A stretch of 64,000 nt of DNA, taken from the NCBI GenBank assembly GCA_964023205.1, contig OZ026848.1:486501-550500 (forward strand), read 5' to 3'. The notes under the pieces were generated by a model. The model worked only from the letters and a program-made list of their open reading frames with translations. It was not told the DNA's origin and did no database searches. Positions 12,601 through 23,600 of the stretch are shown in pieces. Every line of letters begins with the position of its first letter. Position 1 is the stretch's first letter. The position numbers and the translations under genes are program-made. The DNA comes from Lutraria lutraria (Eukaryota > Mollusca > Bivalvia > Venerida > Mactridae).

Positions 12601-14457
12601 AAGTCTAATCTGTGGGGACTTCAAACGATATCCTTTTATATATATTAAATACAGATGTGGCATTATACAGAATCAAATGAATTCAGAGTAAAAGACGGCT
12701 GTTTGACATACAGTGAAATAAAAGATAAAATTGTGTATCAACATTGTAAAGATGGCCACCAGTCTGAAAACCAAAAATTTACGATGAAGCCGGTATGATT
12801 ATTTTCTTACACAAACTTTGATTAATATGAACGTCATATCGATGCTGATTGTACTGGAGCTTGTGATATTTGTTTCGAAAATATGTTCAATGAAACAATC
12901 AGAAATAAAAATGTAATGTTTCGACACAGAAAGTATCTGCAAATCTTTGTTTTGGAGTAAAGACGAGTCATTCTAAGCACCGACATCGTGGATGGCTGAA
13001 CCGATTGTTTAATGAGTAAAATTGTATACTCTCCACATGTTTTCTGCGTTTATGTGTTTCTGCCTTCGGATTATTTTAGCCAGTATGTTATAGTAATTGC
13101 TCTGTATGGTTGCCTATCCCTATTAGAGATACAATTATAAATTTTAATTGCTATTATGCTTTTAAAAATTTGACTAAAAAAGCAGAGCTATAAAAAGGTT
13201 ATAACCTGTAATCAATTAACTGTGATATCAAGAGTACTCTTTTTTATGAATAGGCACAAAATGTAATTTGTCCAGACTCCAGTTTAACAAAAGAAAATTA
13301 GTTTTTCCTCAAACTCAGCTTATCTATTAAATCAGCCATGTCTGTGTTTTATTGTATGAAATTCAGAATGTGGTACTGAAAAAGAAGGTCTTATAACAGT
13401 TTCCTACAATTTCAACCTAACTTTAATATGTTGGTATGGTTTAATTATACATAATTAATTTTAGTTTGTTATTGGGATTTTGAATTTTGACTCAAATGAA
13501 AATGGAGTTTTTGAGACTTGATTTGACCACCAGATTAAATATAATTCATGCTGACAGGTTAAGCATGCTCTTGCAAATAAGAAAACAAATGGTAGCATTT
13601 CTTGTCAAAGACACAATATTTCAAGGCAAATTATATTCAAATTCATAATGACTAAACACTTTGTTGACAAGATAGCTATAGAATTTACCATACTTAAACA
13701 TACATTCACACATTCTGCCTTATTCAATATTTTGTTATGTTCATGTATTTTTCCGCTTAAGTCTGTCGAGGTCGATTAAATGTTAATACAGTTGTCTGTG
13801 TAAGAGTGTCGATTATATGAATTAAGACTGAAATTTCTGAGATGTCGTTGCCATACATTCCGCTTTAAAAGTTGGCTCTCTTACCTGTATCCATGTCAGA
13901 CGCGATAGAAAAAACAACATTTTGAAGTATGATAACGTTAATCAACTAGAATACTTAAGAATCGATATAATATCCATTCTTACTCATACACGTAATGGAA
14001 GTTTTCGTTTAGCGAGAATTGCTAAACTAGTAGTCTGTCTAATAATGAATTGATAACGTCATGTGTGAAGCACTACTTGTACACATTCTGGCCAACAAAA
14101 TTGAGTAGATACTCAATTATGGTCTCGGGTGTTTTTTTCCCGTTTAGAAACAGTATTACCGTTGCTTTCCTTATTTGCCAAGAACACGTAAGAACTTAGC
14201 ATCATAAAATATTTTTGGACTGATGGATAAATTAGTCTTAAAACTCATATATTTTAATAAATAAGTTGCGAAACTAAATTTGACCTGACATAAATAATCA
14301 TTGCGCATTTCTTATATTACAGGCAGGTCAGATATTGTATATGAAGACAAATCTGTGCTTAGAACGCAACATGGACGATACGTTAAAACTTGCAGAATGC
14401 ATTGCCTCCAAATCGCAAACTTGGGAGTTTAAGCTCACGATAAAATCAAATAAATAA
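318..14457 (+). CDS. GALNT: Polypeptide N-acetylgalactosaminyltransferase (GALNT family), 12 coding exons
   Basis: Transfers GalNAc from UDP-GalNAc to Ser/Thr and so starts mucin-type O-glycosylation in the Golgi. Exons: 318-632, 5621-5705, 6561-6714, 7662-7825, 8435-8599, 9400-9610, 9961-10078, 10509-10697, 11754-11882, 12280-12381, 12655-12792, 14323-14457. They join in frame to about 634 residues, within the usual family size. Residues 6-28 form a type II signal anchor after a short basic N-terminus, followed by a stem. The catalytic domain shows FHNEAW (203-208), the DSH metal/nucleotide motif (287-289), GWLEPLL, AGGLF, WGSENLE (394-400) and IWMCGG followed by HVAHVFR with the likely metal-binding His422. 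A ricin-type lectin domain (about 511-634) has three repeats. The ATG at 318 is chosen because the upstream in-frame sequence has no other ATG and the anchor follows at once. The subfamily is not resolved. A polyadenylation hexamer overlaps the stop codon (14449-14458). Confidence 0.93.
860..1345 (-). pseudogene. Harbinger-type transposase relic
   Basis: Reading leftward in several frames I see [10 protein letters not shown] (about 1322-1293), [28 protein letters not shown] (about 1085-1038) and [17 protein letters not shown] (about 966-914). These match, in order, the N-terminal region, the HTH-like region and the DDE domain of Harbinger/HARBI1-type transposases. The catalytic Asp of the usual DGKH is Asn (NGKH). 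Frameshifts and stops mark it as dead. The inverted-repeat element at 1348-1963 lies directly upstream, and weak coding-like sequence resumes at about 1970-2110, so the element probably split this relic. It lies in GALNT intron 1. Confidence 0.7.
1348..1963. mobile_element. 616-bp TIR element, copy A of a TGTCACAYCC family
   Basis: The left end reads TGTCACATCCTATTGGGAT, and the right end read inverted starts TGTCACACCCTATATGGGGG. Both are followed by CTTTC and a GAGCTCC-like segment, giving imperfect TIRs of about 40 bp. The interior has a 12-bp minisatellite (GACAAGCAAACA; about 1467-1510) and an ACGG run (1679-1698), shared with the copies at 21604 and 41438. No coding capacity is seen, so it is non-autonomous. 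Flanking hexamers match at only 4 of 6 bases. Confidence 0.75.
2690..2830 (+). mobile_element. LINE ORF2 C-terminal scrap
   Basis: Frame 2727-2828 reads [17 protein letters not shown] then FHFILEC. This resembles the Cys-His segment (R.C..C....EDE.HF...C) near the C-terminus of many LINE ORF2 proteins. It is very short and in an intron. The rest of GALNT intron 1, to 5620, shows no recognisable feature. Confidence 0.5.
5621..5705 (+). CDS. GALNT: GALNT exon 2 (85 nt, stem), inferred from phase
   Basis: Exon 1 ends in phase 0, but exon 3 needs one preceding base to read GEFGRGV, so an exon of length 3n+1 must lie between. This 85-nt segment fits: acceptor TTCTTAG ending at 5620, open frame [14 protein letters not shown] to LPNAT, then a single G before the donor GTATGT at 5706. 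An in-frame TAG just upstream fixes the acceptor. It adds stem residues 106-133 with a sequon at Asn131. Confidence 0.78.
6561..6714 (+). CDS. GALNT: GALNT exon 3: start of the catalytic region
   Basis: Encodes [13 protein letters not shown] and then [20 protein letters not shown], the segment just before the GT-A fold in GALNTs. Acceptor ACAACAG ends at 6560 and donor GTATAT starts at 6715. An in-frame TAA at 6548-6550 rules out an upstream extension. Confidence 0.92.
7662..7825 (+). CDS. GALNT: GALNT exon 4: first beta strands of the GT-A domain
   Basis: Reads [19 protein letters not shown] and [20 protein letters not shown], near-diagnostic for the UDP-binding half of the family. Acceptor TTTTCCCAG, donor GGTAAG, phase 2 in and phase 1 out. 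Confidence 0.95.
8090..8390 (-). mobile_element. Possible tRNA-derived SINE
   Basis: On the - strand an A-box-like GTGATCTAGTGGTTTGAGC lies near 8375 and the sequence ends in a TTG repeat (8091-8111), a common SINE tail. No clear B box or target duplication was found. It lies in GALNT intron 4. Confidence 0.4.
8435..8599 (+). CDS. GALNT: GALNT exon 5: DxH motif
   Basis: Contains [19 protein letters not shown] and [16 protein letters not shown]. Asp287 and His289 form the DxH motif that binds the metal and UDP. The family usually has Cys or another small residue after DSH; here it is Val. Phase 1 to phase 1. Confidence 0.95.
9400..9610 (+). CDS. GALNT: GALNT exon 6
   Basis: Begins [15 protein letters not shown] and continues through [23 protein letters not shown] and [12 protein letters not shown]. 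The family usually reads PVID.I and G.F.W.L.F.W, so this copy has diverged here but keeps the spacing. Donor GTGACG at 9611, phase 2. Confidence 0.93.
9961..10078 (+). CDS. GALNT: GALNT exon 7: Gal/GalNAc-T motif
   Basis: Encodes [20 protein letters not shown] and [18 protein letters not shown]. This covers the AGG(L/M)F core and the acidic WG.ENLE motif of the catalytic cleft. The usual Gly is Ser396 here. Ends in phase 0 at CGG before GTAAAT. Confidence 0.95.
10509..10697 (+). CDS. GALNT: GALNT exon 8: end of the catalytic core
   Basis: Reads [20 protein letters not shown] and then [12 protein letters not shown]. The HxFR-type segment supplies the third metal ligand (His422), and WLDDYK is a family signature in the catalytic flap region. 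Phase 0 at both ends. Confidence 0.95.
11754..11882 (+). CDS. GALNT: GALNT exon 9: linker to the lectin domain
   Basis: Contains [20 protein letters not shown] followed by YP, the conserved C.sF.WYl..vYP segment that closes the catalytic domain. Donor GTAAGT, phase 0. Confidence 0.94.
12280..12381 (+). CDS. GALNT: GALNT exon 10: lectin alpha repeat
   Basis: Contains CMDS (Cys519, normally CLD) and PCHGMQGNQ, the first ricin-type repeat. Leu-to-Met leaves the sugar-binding Asp521 in place. Phase 0. Confidence 0.92.
12655..12792 (+). CDS. GALNT: GALNT exon 11: lectin beta repeat
   Basis: Contains GCLTYSE (Cys560) and [17 protein letters not shown]. The CLD Asp is Thr here, so this repeat may not bind sugar. 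Phase 0. Confidence 0.9.
13295..13640. repeat. Interspersed repeat, copy 1
   Basis: About 300 bp matches 36405-36690 in the same orientation. Shared landmarks are CTCAAACTCA, TTTTGACTCAAATGAAAAT and GTCAAAGACAC. Termini and class are not resolved. It lies in GALNT intron 11. Confidence 0.6.
14323..14457 (+). CDS. GALNT: GALNT exon 12: lectin gamma repeat and stop
   Basis: Reads [18 protein letters not shown] and QTWEF, the last ricin-type repeat with CLE in place of CLD, and ends at TAA 14455-14457. The hexamer AATAAA overlaps the stop codon. Confidence 0.92.
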   Translation, partial: AGQILYMKTNLCLERNMDDTLKLAECIASKSQTWEFKLTIKSNK

Positions 14458-17400
14458 ATTTAAGTATTCTGTCCTATTCTATTTGATGTTTGTAACATGT
14501 TGTTTATTCACGCCTGCATTGTTTATGTTTGACGATGGGCTGCAAATTCAGTAAGACTCTTTGAAAAAAAATATGCGTATATCTGTGTTTAACCCTTGTA
14601 AACCCTTATAAAAAAATCTGGACTTTTTACTTGTCTAAATTGCTAAATTCCAGGAGCTACCGGGTGCTTTGCCCCCTCACACTCCGGGCGTTGCTCTTGA
14701 CCCGTATGTGTTTGTAACCTACATAAAATGCGTATACTTGGTAGTTTATCCTTTATTTCATTCTTACAGTTTCGTCAGTAAGATTGTCCTGGCTTTTTCA
14801 AAGTATTAGATAGAGTGACAACGCCACTCAATGCACATGTTTAACATGTTAAGATGTCCGTCTATGATAGCCTAGATAAGAGTCCATAAAACGAATAGAT
14901 TCTATCTACTAAAATTACATGATTTTCTACCTCTTTTACTCGAATCTTCGAAGAGCTGTTGTTGTGGTCATCGCTATCAATTAATATTTAATTTAGCAAT
15001 ATGTGTTCGTCTGTTTAAGATTGATATAATGCTCTGTTTTGTTTTCCCAATCCAAGAACACTGATGTAGTGGCTAATTTAGGCAGTTTCTGCCTATTTAG
15101 AAACAAGAGGTGTATAATAAAGTTTTCTAGAAAGGGGGATGGAGGTCATCCATGGGCCCCTAACAAGTAAATACTAGCTTATCACTGCTGTATCTTCGAA
15201 ACTCTTGCAACATAATATCCCACAATTATGGAAGCTATATAATTATTAGGAAGGCATACTGAAAATCGATGGCTCAACTCAAGCTTATGCCTATGGTCTT
15301 CCAACACGGTTCAAGCTGGGAAAACTCGCCAAGTTACCCTGGCTGTAAGTGCGACGATGGACCCTAAAGGGACTTTCTTCCAACACGTATGATTTAGAGC
15401 CTGAGTCTCGATTGGTAATTGAAGCAACGTAATTACTGCTGATCTGAGAATTATTTCGATACACACATGGTGTACTTTGTGTGAGAGTTAATACATTTCA
15501 AGGTCTGCTATGTTTGAGAAACCCGGTTATTATACGATTAAATATCGCTGACAGTTAAAGGGGCATGCCCAGGAACGGGCGCATCTGCGTTTATCACATG
15601 TAAAACCAACTATTACCGAAATGACAACGATACTTCCAATTCGTCTGAGAATTTAACTGAGCGCGTGCTGTCTTTCAAACCAGCATAATATTGATCTTTA
15701 CCTATAATTGATTGATATGATAAATTTGCTACCGTCGAAATGAATATAGCATGAGCAGTAACTTACCTTTTCACTGTTTGTTGACATTTTTTCTGAGGCC
15801 GAAATCGGCAGGTTTGGCAAATCTTGAAATGTGTATTTTGAGTAAACTAGCGGGATATTTGGTAACTATTTTACAGGACTTTCATTAATTGATTTAGGCA
15901 TTAAAATGATACCTATCTGATTGCTATTCGAGACGCTTCAGTTCAAGGACATACCCCTATAACGAGGGTGAATTTGTTGAGGATTTATGTTGTCTTTTTT
16001 TATCTCAACAACTGCATTCTAGATTTTTAACTAGTGCTATGTTTTGATATCTTCTACACTCCTTTCATTTTCATATCTGTGTTCTCGATATGTTCCTTTG
16101 GCGGTGCTTTGTATTCTCTATTTTGGAATGAATCGTTCAATTTTTCAATTTACGTTAAATTCCACAATTATCGTCGTTCTTATTTGACCCTGTGATGATG
16201 CGGGTATATTAATTTCCAATATTAGGCAGTTTTAATTGAAAACAACATAACAGGCTAGTTCTGCCATATATATAAATATAAACAAGTTTCTTTTTTTTCA
16301 GATGGTTTATTCAAAGCAGTCAGTATTACAAAGAGGGGTCACAACGTATGCTAGTTGACTGTTTTATCTTATAGTCCATGTATTAGTACATTTATTTTCT
16401 ATTCCTAGATGTCACATTAGTATGTGTAAATTACATTTAGTTACAACGCTTTTTTATGCCAATACATGGTATATCAAAACGAAACAAAATTACACACACA
16501 GCTATTTTTTACAGTCATAACAGTTGACAACGATTTCATGTATAAAAGTCTTTCTAAAAATACGTAGTAATGTGAGCGTTGGAATGTAGAATATGATGCA
16601 AAAATGACATAGTTTTATGAAAAAGCGGAAGAAAAAAAGGAAAAAGGAAAAATAGTAGACATGCCTGTACTAAAGCTTATTCCGTGTTGAAGGGGTTCCG
16701 TTTAAACAGGAGATAATGTAGGTAGTGCAGCCAATGTTTACAATAAATGATCGAACAAAATGAAGTTTCGGCTTTTTTAAACGTTTCATGAGATATAATA
16801 TTTTTTCTTAACACAGTGTTCTTTAAATGATATATTCAAACAAAGCAATACAAAAAATGATAGCAAAATAAAAGGTAAATAATCGCTCAAATAACCAGAC
16901 GTAAATAGTTAAGTATAAACACCATAAATAAATATTCTATTCCCACAAATCTTAGATAATTGACCAAACGGTATGATTTTATAATACACGTGTACAATCA
17001 GCTCATTGATTAGGTGTCAGTCAAAAGAAAAAGGTGATGGCGGATGAATTTAAGAGCGCCGGATTCAGTTTTACACGTCTGATTCAAACATTTTATTTGG
17101 TTTCCAACATTGTCTTTACCCAATCCTCTTTCACGCACTTTGCCATCTCGATCTGCAATAAATTGAGATATTTGTTCACATCATAATCATAGTTATTATT
17201 CTCATCATCATAGTCAGCATGTTTTGAGTATTTAATTATTTGTTTCATTGTTTGAACTTTTATAACAGTATCAATCTAGGCAAATTCCTCACCACAATAC
17301 TGAATTTAAGATTGTCGAGTTCAATAAAATTAATTTGAAACTGATAGTACAATGTAACTATGAAAATGATTGCATCACATCAATAGGAACATATGTTAAA

Positions 17401-17529
17401 CAACATACACAAGTAGATATCATGTTGTCAATGTGCTCGTTCATTTTTTGCTTTATGCTGATTAAAACGGAAATAAATGATCTCTCATCTGTCTATAATA
17501 TGTATGGATCAAATTCAATAGCTTGATTA
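14458..17529. other. Gene-free gap between convergent genes
   Basis: GALNT ends at 14457 and the - strand chitin-binding gene ends at 17530, so the genes converge tail to tail. Read by eye, I see no coding exon, RNA gene or clear transposon here. The inverted hexamer TTTATT at 17092-17097 could serve the - strand transcript. Confidence 0.6.
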
Positions 17530-17639
17530 TCAAGTTAGAATAATTACCAATGCAATCGATCCTTTAAATGCACTTTTCAGTACACCATTATCCATACAAG
17601 CACCGAAAGTAGTATCTGAAGAAGCTTGGGGTATTATAC
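17530..17639 (-). CDS. Pif-like exon 14: LamG end and stop
   Basis: After acceptor ATTACAG, in matching phase 1, it reads GIIPQASSDTTFGACMDNGV then SAFKGSIALVIILT and TGA. FxG.I near the end fits the last LamG strands. A donor (GTAATT) inside the exon at 17545-17550 could instead lead to a further exon, so the true end is less certain. Confidence 0.6.
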
Positions 17640-20600
17640 CTGTAATTGATACGGCTTTTATTTATTTCCATTGAATATAATATAATCAGTTATAAATCAT
17701 TCATCTCGAGCTGTTTCTAGATTAGTTATATTGGAATTTGAAAACACGAAAATAAATTTGCTATATGGCTATATAGAAAAGGGAGAGTACTCGGGGTTCT
17801 CAATAACAGCAGGCTGCAGGCCAATTTAGCAGTTTGGGTCGGTTAGGAATCTCAAGAGTTGATAAATACTACTAGAAAATGCCCCCCCCCCCCCCCCCCC
17901 CCCCCTAAGCAGGCCTGTTAGTATAGCTTTTTGGCCTGTTGGTCACAAACTTATTGAGAACCCTGGCAGTACTAGAAAGATACTGGAATACTACCACATA
18001 GACAACACGTTCAGTTTATTGTATATATAGTTTATTAACTCAGCAGCTTCTAGTTAAAAGACGCACTCCACAACCGAATACTGATTGATGTAACACAATA
18101 TTGAGAAAGACATCCAATAACCTCAAACAGGAATCATGATCACTTCGGATCTTACTCTGTCTTCAGTAAGTCTGGGTGTTTGATTTGTGGCTTATCTAAA
18201 CGTACTACAAAGGACTGTACATATCAATGGTAGGAACATGTCGACTAACACTTGAACACATTTATACGACATTCTGTAATCATTATGGGAAATTTGTAGC
18301 AACATAATTTGTAAGTGTTCCGTTTCCTTTTGAATGGACACTAATAAGTCCTGTATAACTTACTTTGAAATAAAAGATCGGACCTGTATAAAAAGGGGGT
18401 GGTTTGCTTGTTTACATTTCGAATAATATCCCTCACAAATTTCGTTTTGATTTTGAACATAAATATTTGGAGTCAATATGTATACAAATAATTATTAAGA
18501 AATGTAGTCATATTTAAGTGTGATTTATTCAGAAACCGCCAGATTCAAAACAATGTTGGATTGAAAAGTTTTATTTTTTTATTAATAACATGGAATCCAC
18601 GAATCTTGAGATAATCATTGTCGGCGATATCAGTATAAACTCAATTCAATAATTCAAAATGGAATTATTTGCTGTGAAAATTCGGCCTTAAACAATTGGT
18701 ACAAATTCCAACGAGGGTAACCAAACAGTCTTCATATATAACTGATTATATATATTCGAACTTTCCGGACTACATAATAGGTGTCAATGTTCCAATTTAT
18801 AGCATAAGTGATCATTATCCTGTATGTTCCACAGTGTATTAAGCAATAAACTTAAACAAAGACCTAAAAACTATAAGATATTAAAGTTTTAAAAAAAGTT
18901 TGATAAAAACTTATTTAGACAGGATTTGATTGTCTAATCTTTCTGCAATAGGATGCTTCAATGATCCTAATATTTTTCGCATCTTTTTACGAAATACAAT
19001 CTAGTTAAAAGAATATTAATAACATGCGCCCATCAAAGAAAAATAATTAAACGTGAAAACAGTCCGTATTGTTTACAGAAAGTGTCAAATTAGCAATTTT
19101 TTAACGAGATCAACATCATAGACATAAAGGGTATAATGAATATAAACTCTACAGAAACAAGTGAACTCTATGATACGTAAAGGTAAAATATCTTTCTACA
19201 ATGGAGCTTTACAAAACAATAAATCTCCAAAGTTTCTATGGAGTTGACAAAGCTCTCAAACTTTAAGTAAAACTAAATGATTTCTGCACCTTGCTTAGAC
19301 GTCAACAACGTTCTCGGAAGTGACGTCATAAGATGAACGTGACAATGAAGTTTTTAAAAATGTTGACGTTCATCGAAAATGTATAGTCTCCCAATTCTAT
19401 CCGTAATTTATTAATTAAATGCGTGAAGAATAGTGGTTTTTGTTTACGGCCAAACCTGTGAACGAAGGCCGCCTTGGGAAAAACAAAATGTGGCATTTAT
19501 TGAAAGGTGGTCTTTATTCGAAGGTCACTTTATTCTATTATCCAAAGTCAATTTTTAAAAGAATGACCCTTTTCTCAAGATGGCCTTTATTCGGAAGTGG
19601 CCGCTAACTCAAGTTTAAATGTATATCATTGACGTATAATATTTGACTCTTAACCCTCTTAAGCAAGAAACATGTAAATTTTAGTGGTTCTCTCAATGTT
19701 TCCATGTCATTCAATACTATATTCGTATAAACCGATATAATACAAAAGAGAAGAGATATCCATATACAAACCCTTCTCAGTATAACAGGAAATCTATGAG
19801 GACATAATATGATAAACATACCTTCTAAAGCCATTAAATTGCTGCTAGGTTCACTGCCACCAGCTGAGTTCGTTACCCATAAAGTTGAACCGTCATACGC
19901 CGCCGTAACGCTACTAAAGACACCAGTCTGCATAATAACACAATTAACACTGAAAGCATTTCTTAACAAAGATAACAAAGGATAATAAAAATTAAAGTAC
20001 TGAAAGTGTTCATGTGAACTGAACTTATATAGACATGCACTTTATAATGGAACGGGAATTAGTTTAACAAGAGTGTCGAGTATGGAAAGCTGAACTATCG
20101 ATAAGTTTCCAAAAATCATCGTCATAATTGTGACGCCCTACGAAGCAGTGTTTTGACAAAGTTATTCGTTTAAATACTTAGTTGGCCAAAGTCGAGATTG
20201 GGAGGTGACTTGCTGAATACTAGTATATGACATCTATGTGTGAAAATGACGACTGATCCTGATTCAGAATTCTATCAATGCTGTCCTTCAAAATATTTGG
20301 TCACTTTTTATCAGCGAATCAGTGACACAGTTGAAAGAAATATAATATGACAAGCAATTTCTGGCACGTGATGAATAGATCACTTGTAATCCGCATTGCT
20401 GGACGGAAAATGCGTTAAGCACATGATCAAGTATATCTATAGTTGAAAATCAGACTATACTTAAAGTGAAGCTACAAGAAGTAGGGAAGTATTCTAGTCC
20501 AAAAAGAGCTGTTAATGTGTCGTCTGTTTACTTGAATACTAGTTTTTGCACCGATAGCTTGTGAAATATTACCTAGATAAAAGTTTATATATATTATACT

Positions 20601-23600
20601 TTATATATTTAAAAAAGTTTTGATTTCGCGGAACCTTTTAGCCAGAAATAACTTCTTCAACTTAACCTGGTAGCCTGTTGCAATACTGAAATCGCTTTGT
20701 TTACCCTCGCTGTCTTCTACAAAGCCTTGGATGATAACTTCATTCTCTAAAAGGCATACTTCAAATGACGGTTTTGTTTTGGAGGTACTAAATTTACAAT
20801 TAGAAGATAGAACCATCTTCTGGCCGGGTTGTGGAGCCTCATCAGCCTTAAACACTGCCTGAAAGTTTTATACTGACATCATTACTACAAGTAAAATCAT
20901 CTCACTATTTGCACTAACATTGTTGACAGAATAAAATGATGATGAAAACTAATATCAATTAACTTACGCAATGAGAAAGTCACATACTTAGAAACATATT
21001 GTAGAGAACATTGGACGAGCATACACCGATAAGGTAAACAACCTATATACTGGACATGTGGCCGGATAACACGAATGCTCCCGCCATTACTCCAGTAAAA
21101 AGTTTGAATTTTAACAGAAATCGAAATCGGCCTGTACTTTAATATTATACATATGGATGTAAAATATGAAACCAATCGATGAATTATTTCTTTAGTTATC
21201 ACTCGGACAACAAAATTTGAACGGACCGACGGACAGTGGTGGCTATCATAATGACGGGGCGTTAAAAGGAATAATGACAACAAATGTAAGAGAGATAGAC
21301 CAAGAAAATATACATCACAAATATACATCAACAAAAGAAGAAACCTTCTTTAATGATAATCGCTCAAACTTATAATTTAAACAATAATGCCATGAATGTC
21401 AATTTAAAGTACAGCCTTAATATTAACAACATCATAGGAATACAAATCGTCCGAGTAAATGAGAAAAGAAAATGTCAATATGATCAAATTACTTTCATAG
21501 GAACTATTTTTTTAAAAAAACGGACTAAATAAGTGAATATTATACTGCAGAGAACTCTAAGTGGAGTTTATATGTGATTCCTGAGTAGATCAGTCGTACG
21601 CTCTGTCACACCATTTAGGGATCTCTCCGAATATAGCATCTCGGGGTTGCTCTATTCGGTAAATGGCGCTCTTTAGATAAGGTAGCAGTATGACGCCGCA
21701 AAATATGATGCGTATCGCCGCATAGACGTCATCGGTTACGTTTTTGCAGTGATTTTCAACGCATTTGCAGGGCCCCATCTATGCGGCGAAAATGCACACT
21801 TGCGTCGCATGGACGATGCCAAATACATACAATCTAACGAATCTGTGTTACTTTATCACCGTACAAGTTAAGGGGGTGGGGATAATATCACAATCGGACT
21901 ACCTTTTGCTCATCTGTCCGTCCGTCCGCTTGTATGTCTTTAGACATACTATTCTATACTATAAACACATGGCCCAAACAAAATGAAATTGCATACAAGC
22001 AATTGTCTGTTCCAGCGTATTTTATTCTTTTTTTCAGAAACTGCTCGCTCGATGTTGAAAATAATTGTCCAACAAGTTATCTTTAAGAAACACAGTGTAT
22101 TCGGAGTGCTGAATTTAGAATTCAGCTGTCCTAGTTTTAAACTTATCAGAGATTTGAGAGCCGGATGCATATGTTAGGTGAATAAACTATTGTAATGATA
22201 GCAACACACAATTTTCGTACCGTTCCGGAGAGTTATGTCTCAACGATTGGTCAAAATTGGAGGTGTGGCAACCTTCACCTTTATCAGTCAAGTTGAACCG
22301 CGTAATGTCTTAGCCTGACTTAGGTATCCATCAATTGAATGATTCGTCGGGTTCGTGAATCACACTATTTTATTGAGCACTATACAAAGAGAATACGCTT
22401 TTATCAGTATGATTATATACCTGTCAACGAAAACCAATTATATCGTTGAGAGTCATTTCATTTGGCGAAATGATTAAGCAAGGGTTGTCTAATTTGCTTT
22501 AGATATTGTCAGCACGGACAGCAGATAGACAAACAGGCGTTCTCACAAGGCTAATTTTATGATCTCTTTAATATGTTTTGTTCATTTAAACTACAATACA
22601 CTAATTTCCAGAATTCTACCTTTGACCTACATAATGACTGACTGAACCGAACAACCACAAAATTATGATACGTACTCGACAGACAGACGGACGGACATCT
22701 CATTACTACATCACTATTGCATCAAACATACATATCGTGTTGTCAGGTGTTTGCATAAACAAGAGATGTATCATCATAAATTTGATTAATTTTATAATGA
22801 ATCAGATATAATAGGACATCTCTACCCGAGGAAAAGCAACAACTACGCCGAATTCAACTTCTTATTTACTACGGGGGCTGTATTCGGCGAACAAAGATCC
22901 TTTGGGAGCTGTATACGATAACGTTTCCGAATGCAGCTTCCCAGGGAGATGTCCGTGAAGTTGTCAGCCCAGCAGCCTAGCAGCCCAGCAGCGTGAAGTT
23001 GGCAGCCCAGCAGCCTAGCAACCCAGCAGCGTGAAGTTGGCAGCACAGCATCCTAGCAACCCAGCAGCGTGAAGTTAGCAGCCCAGCAGCCTGGCAGCCC
23101 AGCATCCTAGCAACCCAGCAGCGTGAAGTTAGCAGCCCAGCAGCCTAGCAGCCCAGCAGCCTAGCAGCCCAGCAGCGTGAAGTTGGCAGCCCAGCAGCCT
23201 AGCAGCCCAGCAGCGTGAAGTTGGCAGCACAGCATCCTAGCAACCCAGCAGCGTGAAGTTAGCAGCCCAGCAGCCTGGCAGCCCAGCAGCGTGAAGTTAG
23301 CAGCCCAGCAGCTTAGGAGCCTAATATATTTCTACAGTTAAATCATGCAAAAACTTAAAAACGCATGAAGTAATAGCATTATGTTGCTGTCATGTTCATT
23401 AGAAGAAAAAAATAGGATTTTTATCGATTTGTAAATCTGGCAGTGTAGCGGCCGCATAGCGGACTATTAAAGTCAAACATATAAAATGCACAAGAAATGC
23501 GAACTTCACAAAAAGAAACAAAAAATGAAAAAATATGTAAGTTCTCATCTAATGAACGTTAAAGAACGTTAAAGGAATAAAATCGAATTATATCATCGAT

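Noticed and set aside
20897..21334. 145-residue - strand ORF in a Pif-like intron
   Set aside because: Low-complexity hydrophobic composition, no domain and no splice support. It overlaps intronic sequence of a well-supported gene.
22948..23320. CRISPR-like array
   Set aside because: The modules are short, variable and GC-rich, have no unique spacers of constant size, and are mirrored as fold-back arms in an animal genome.
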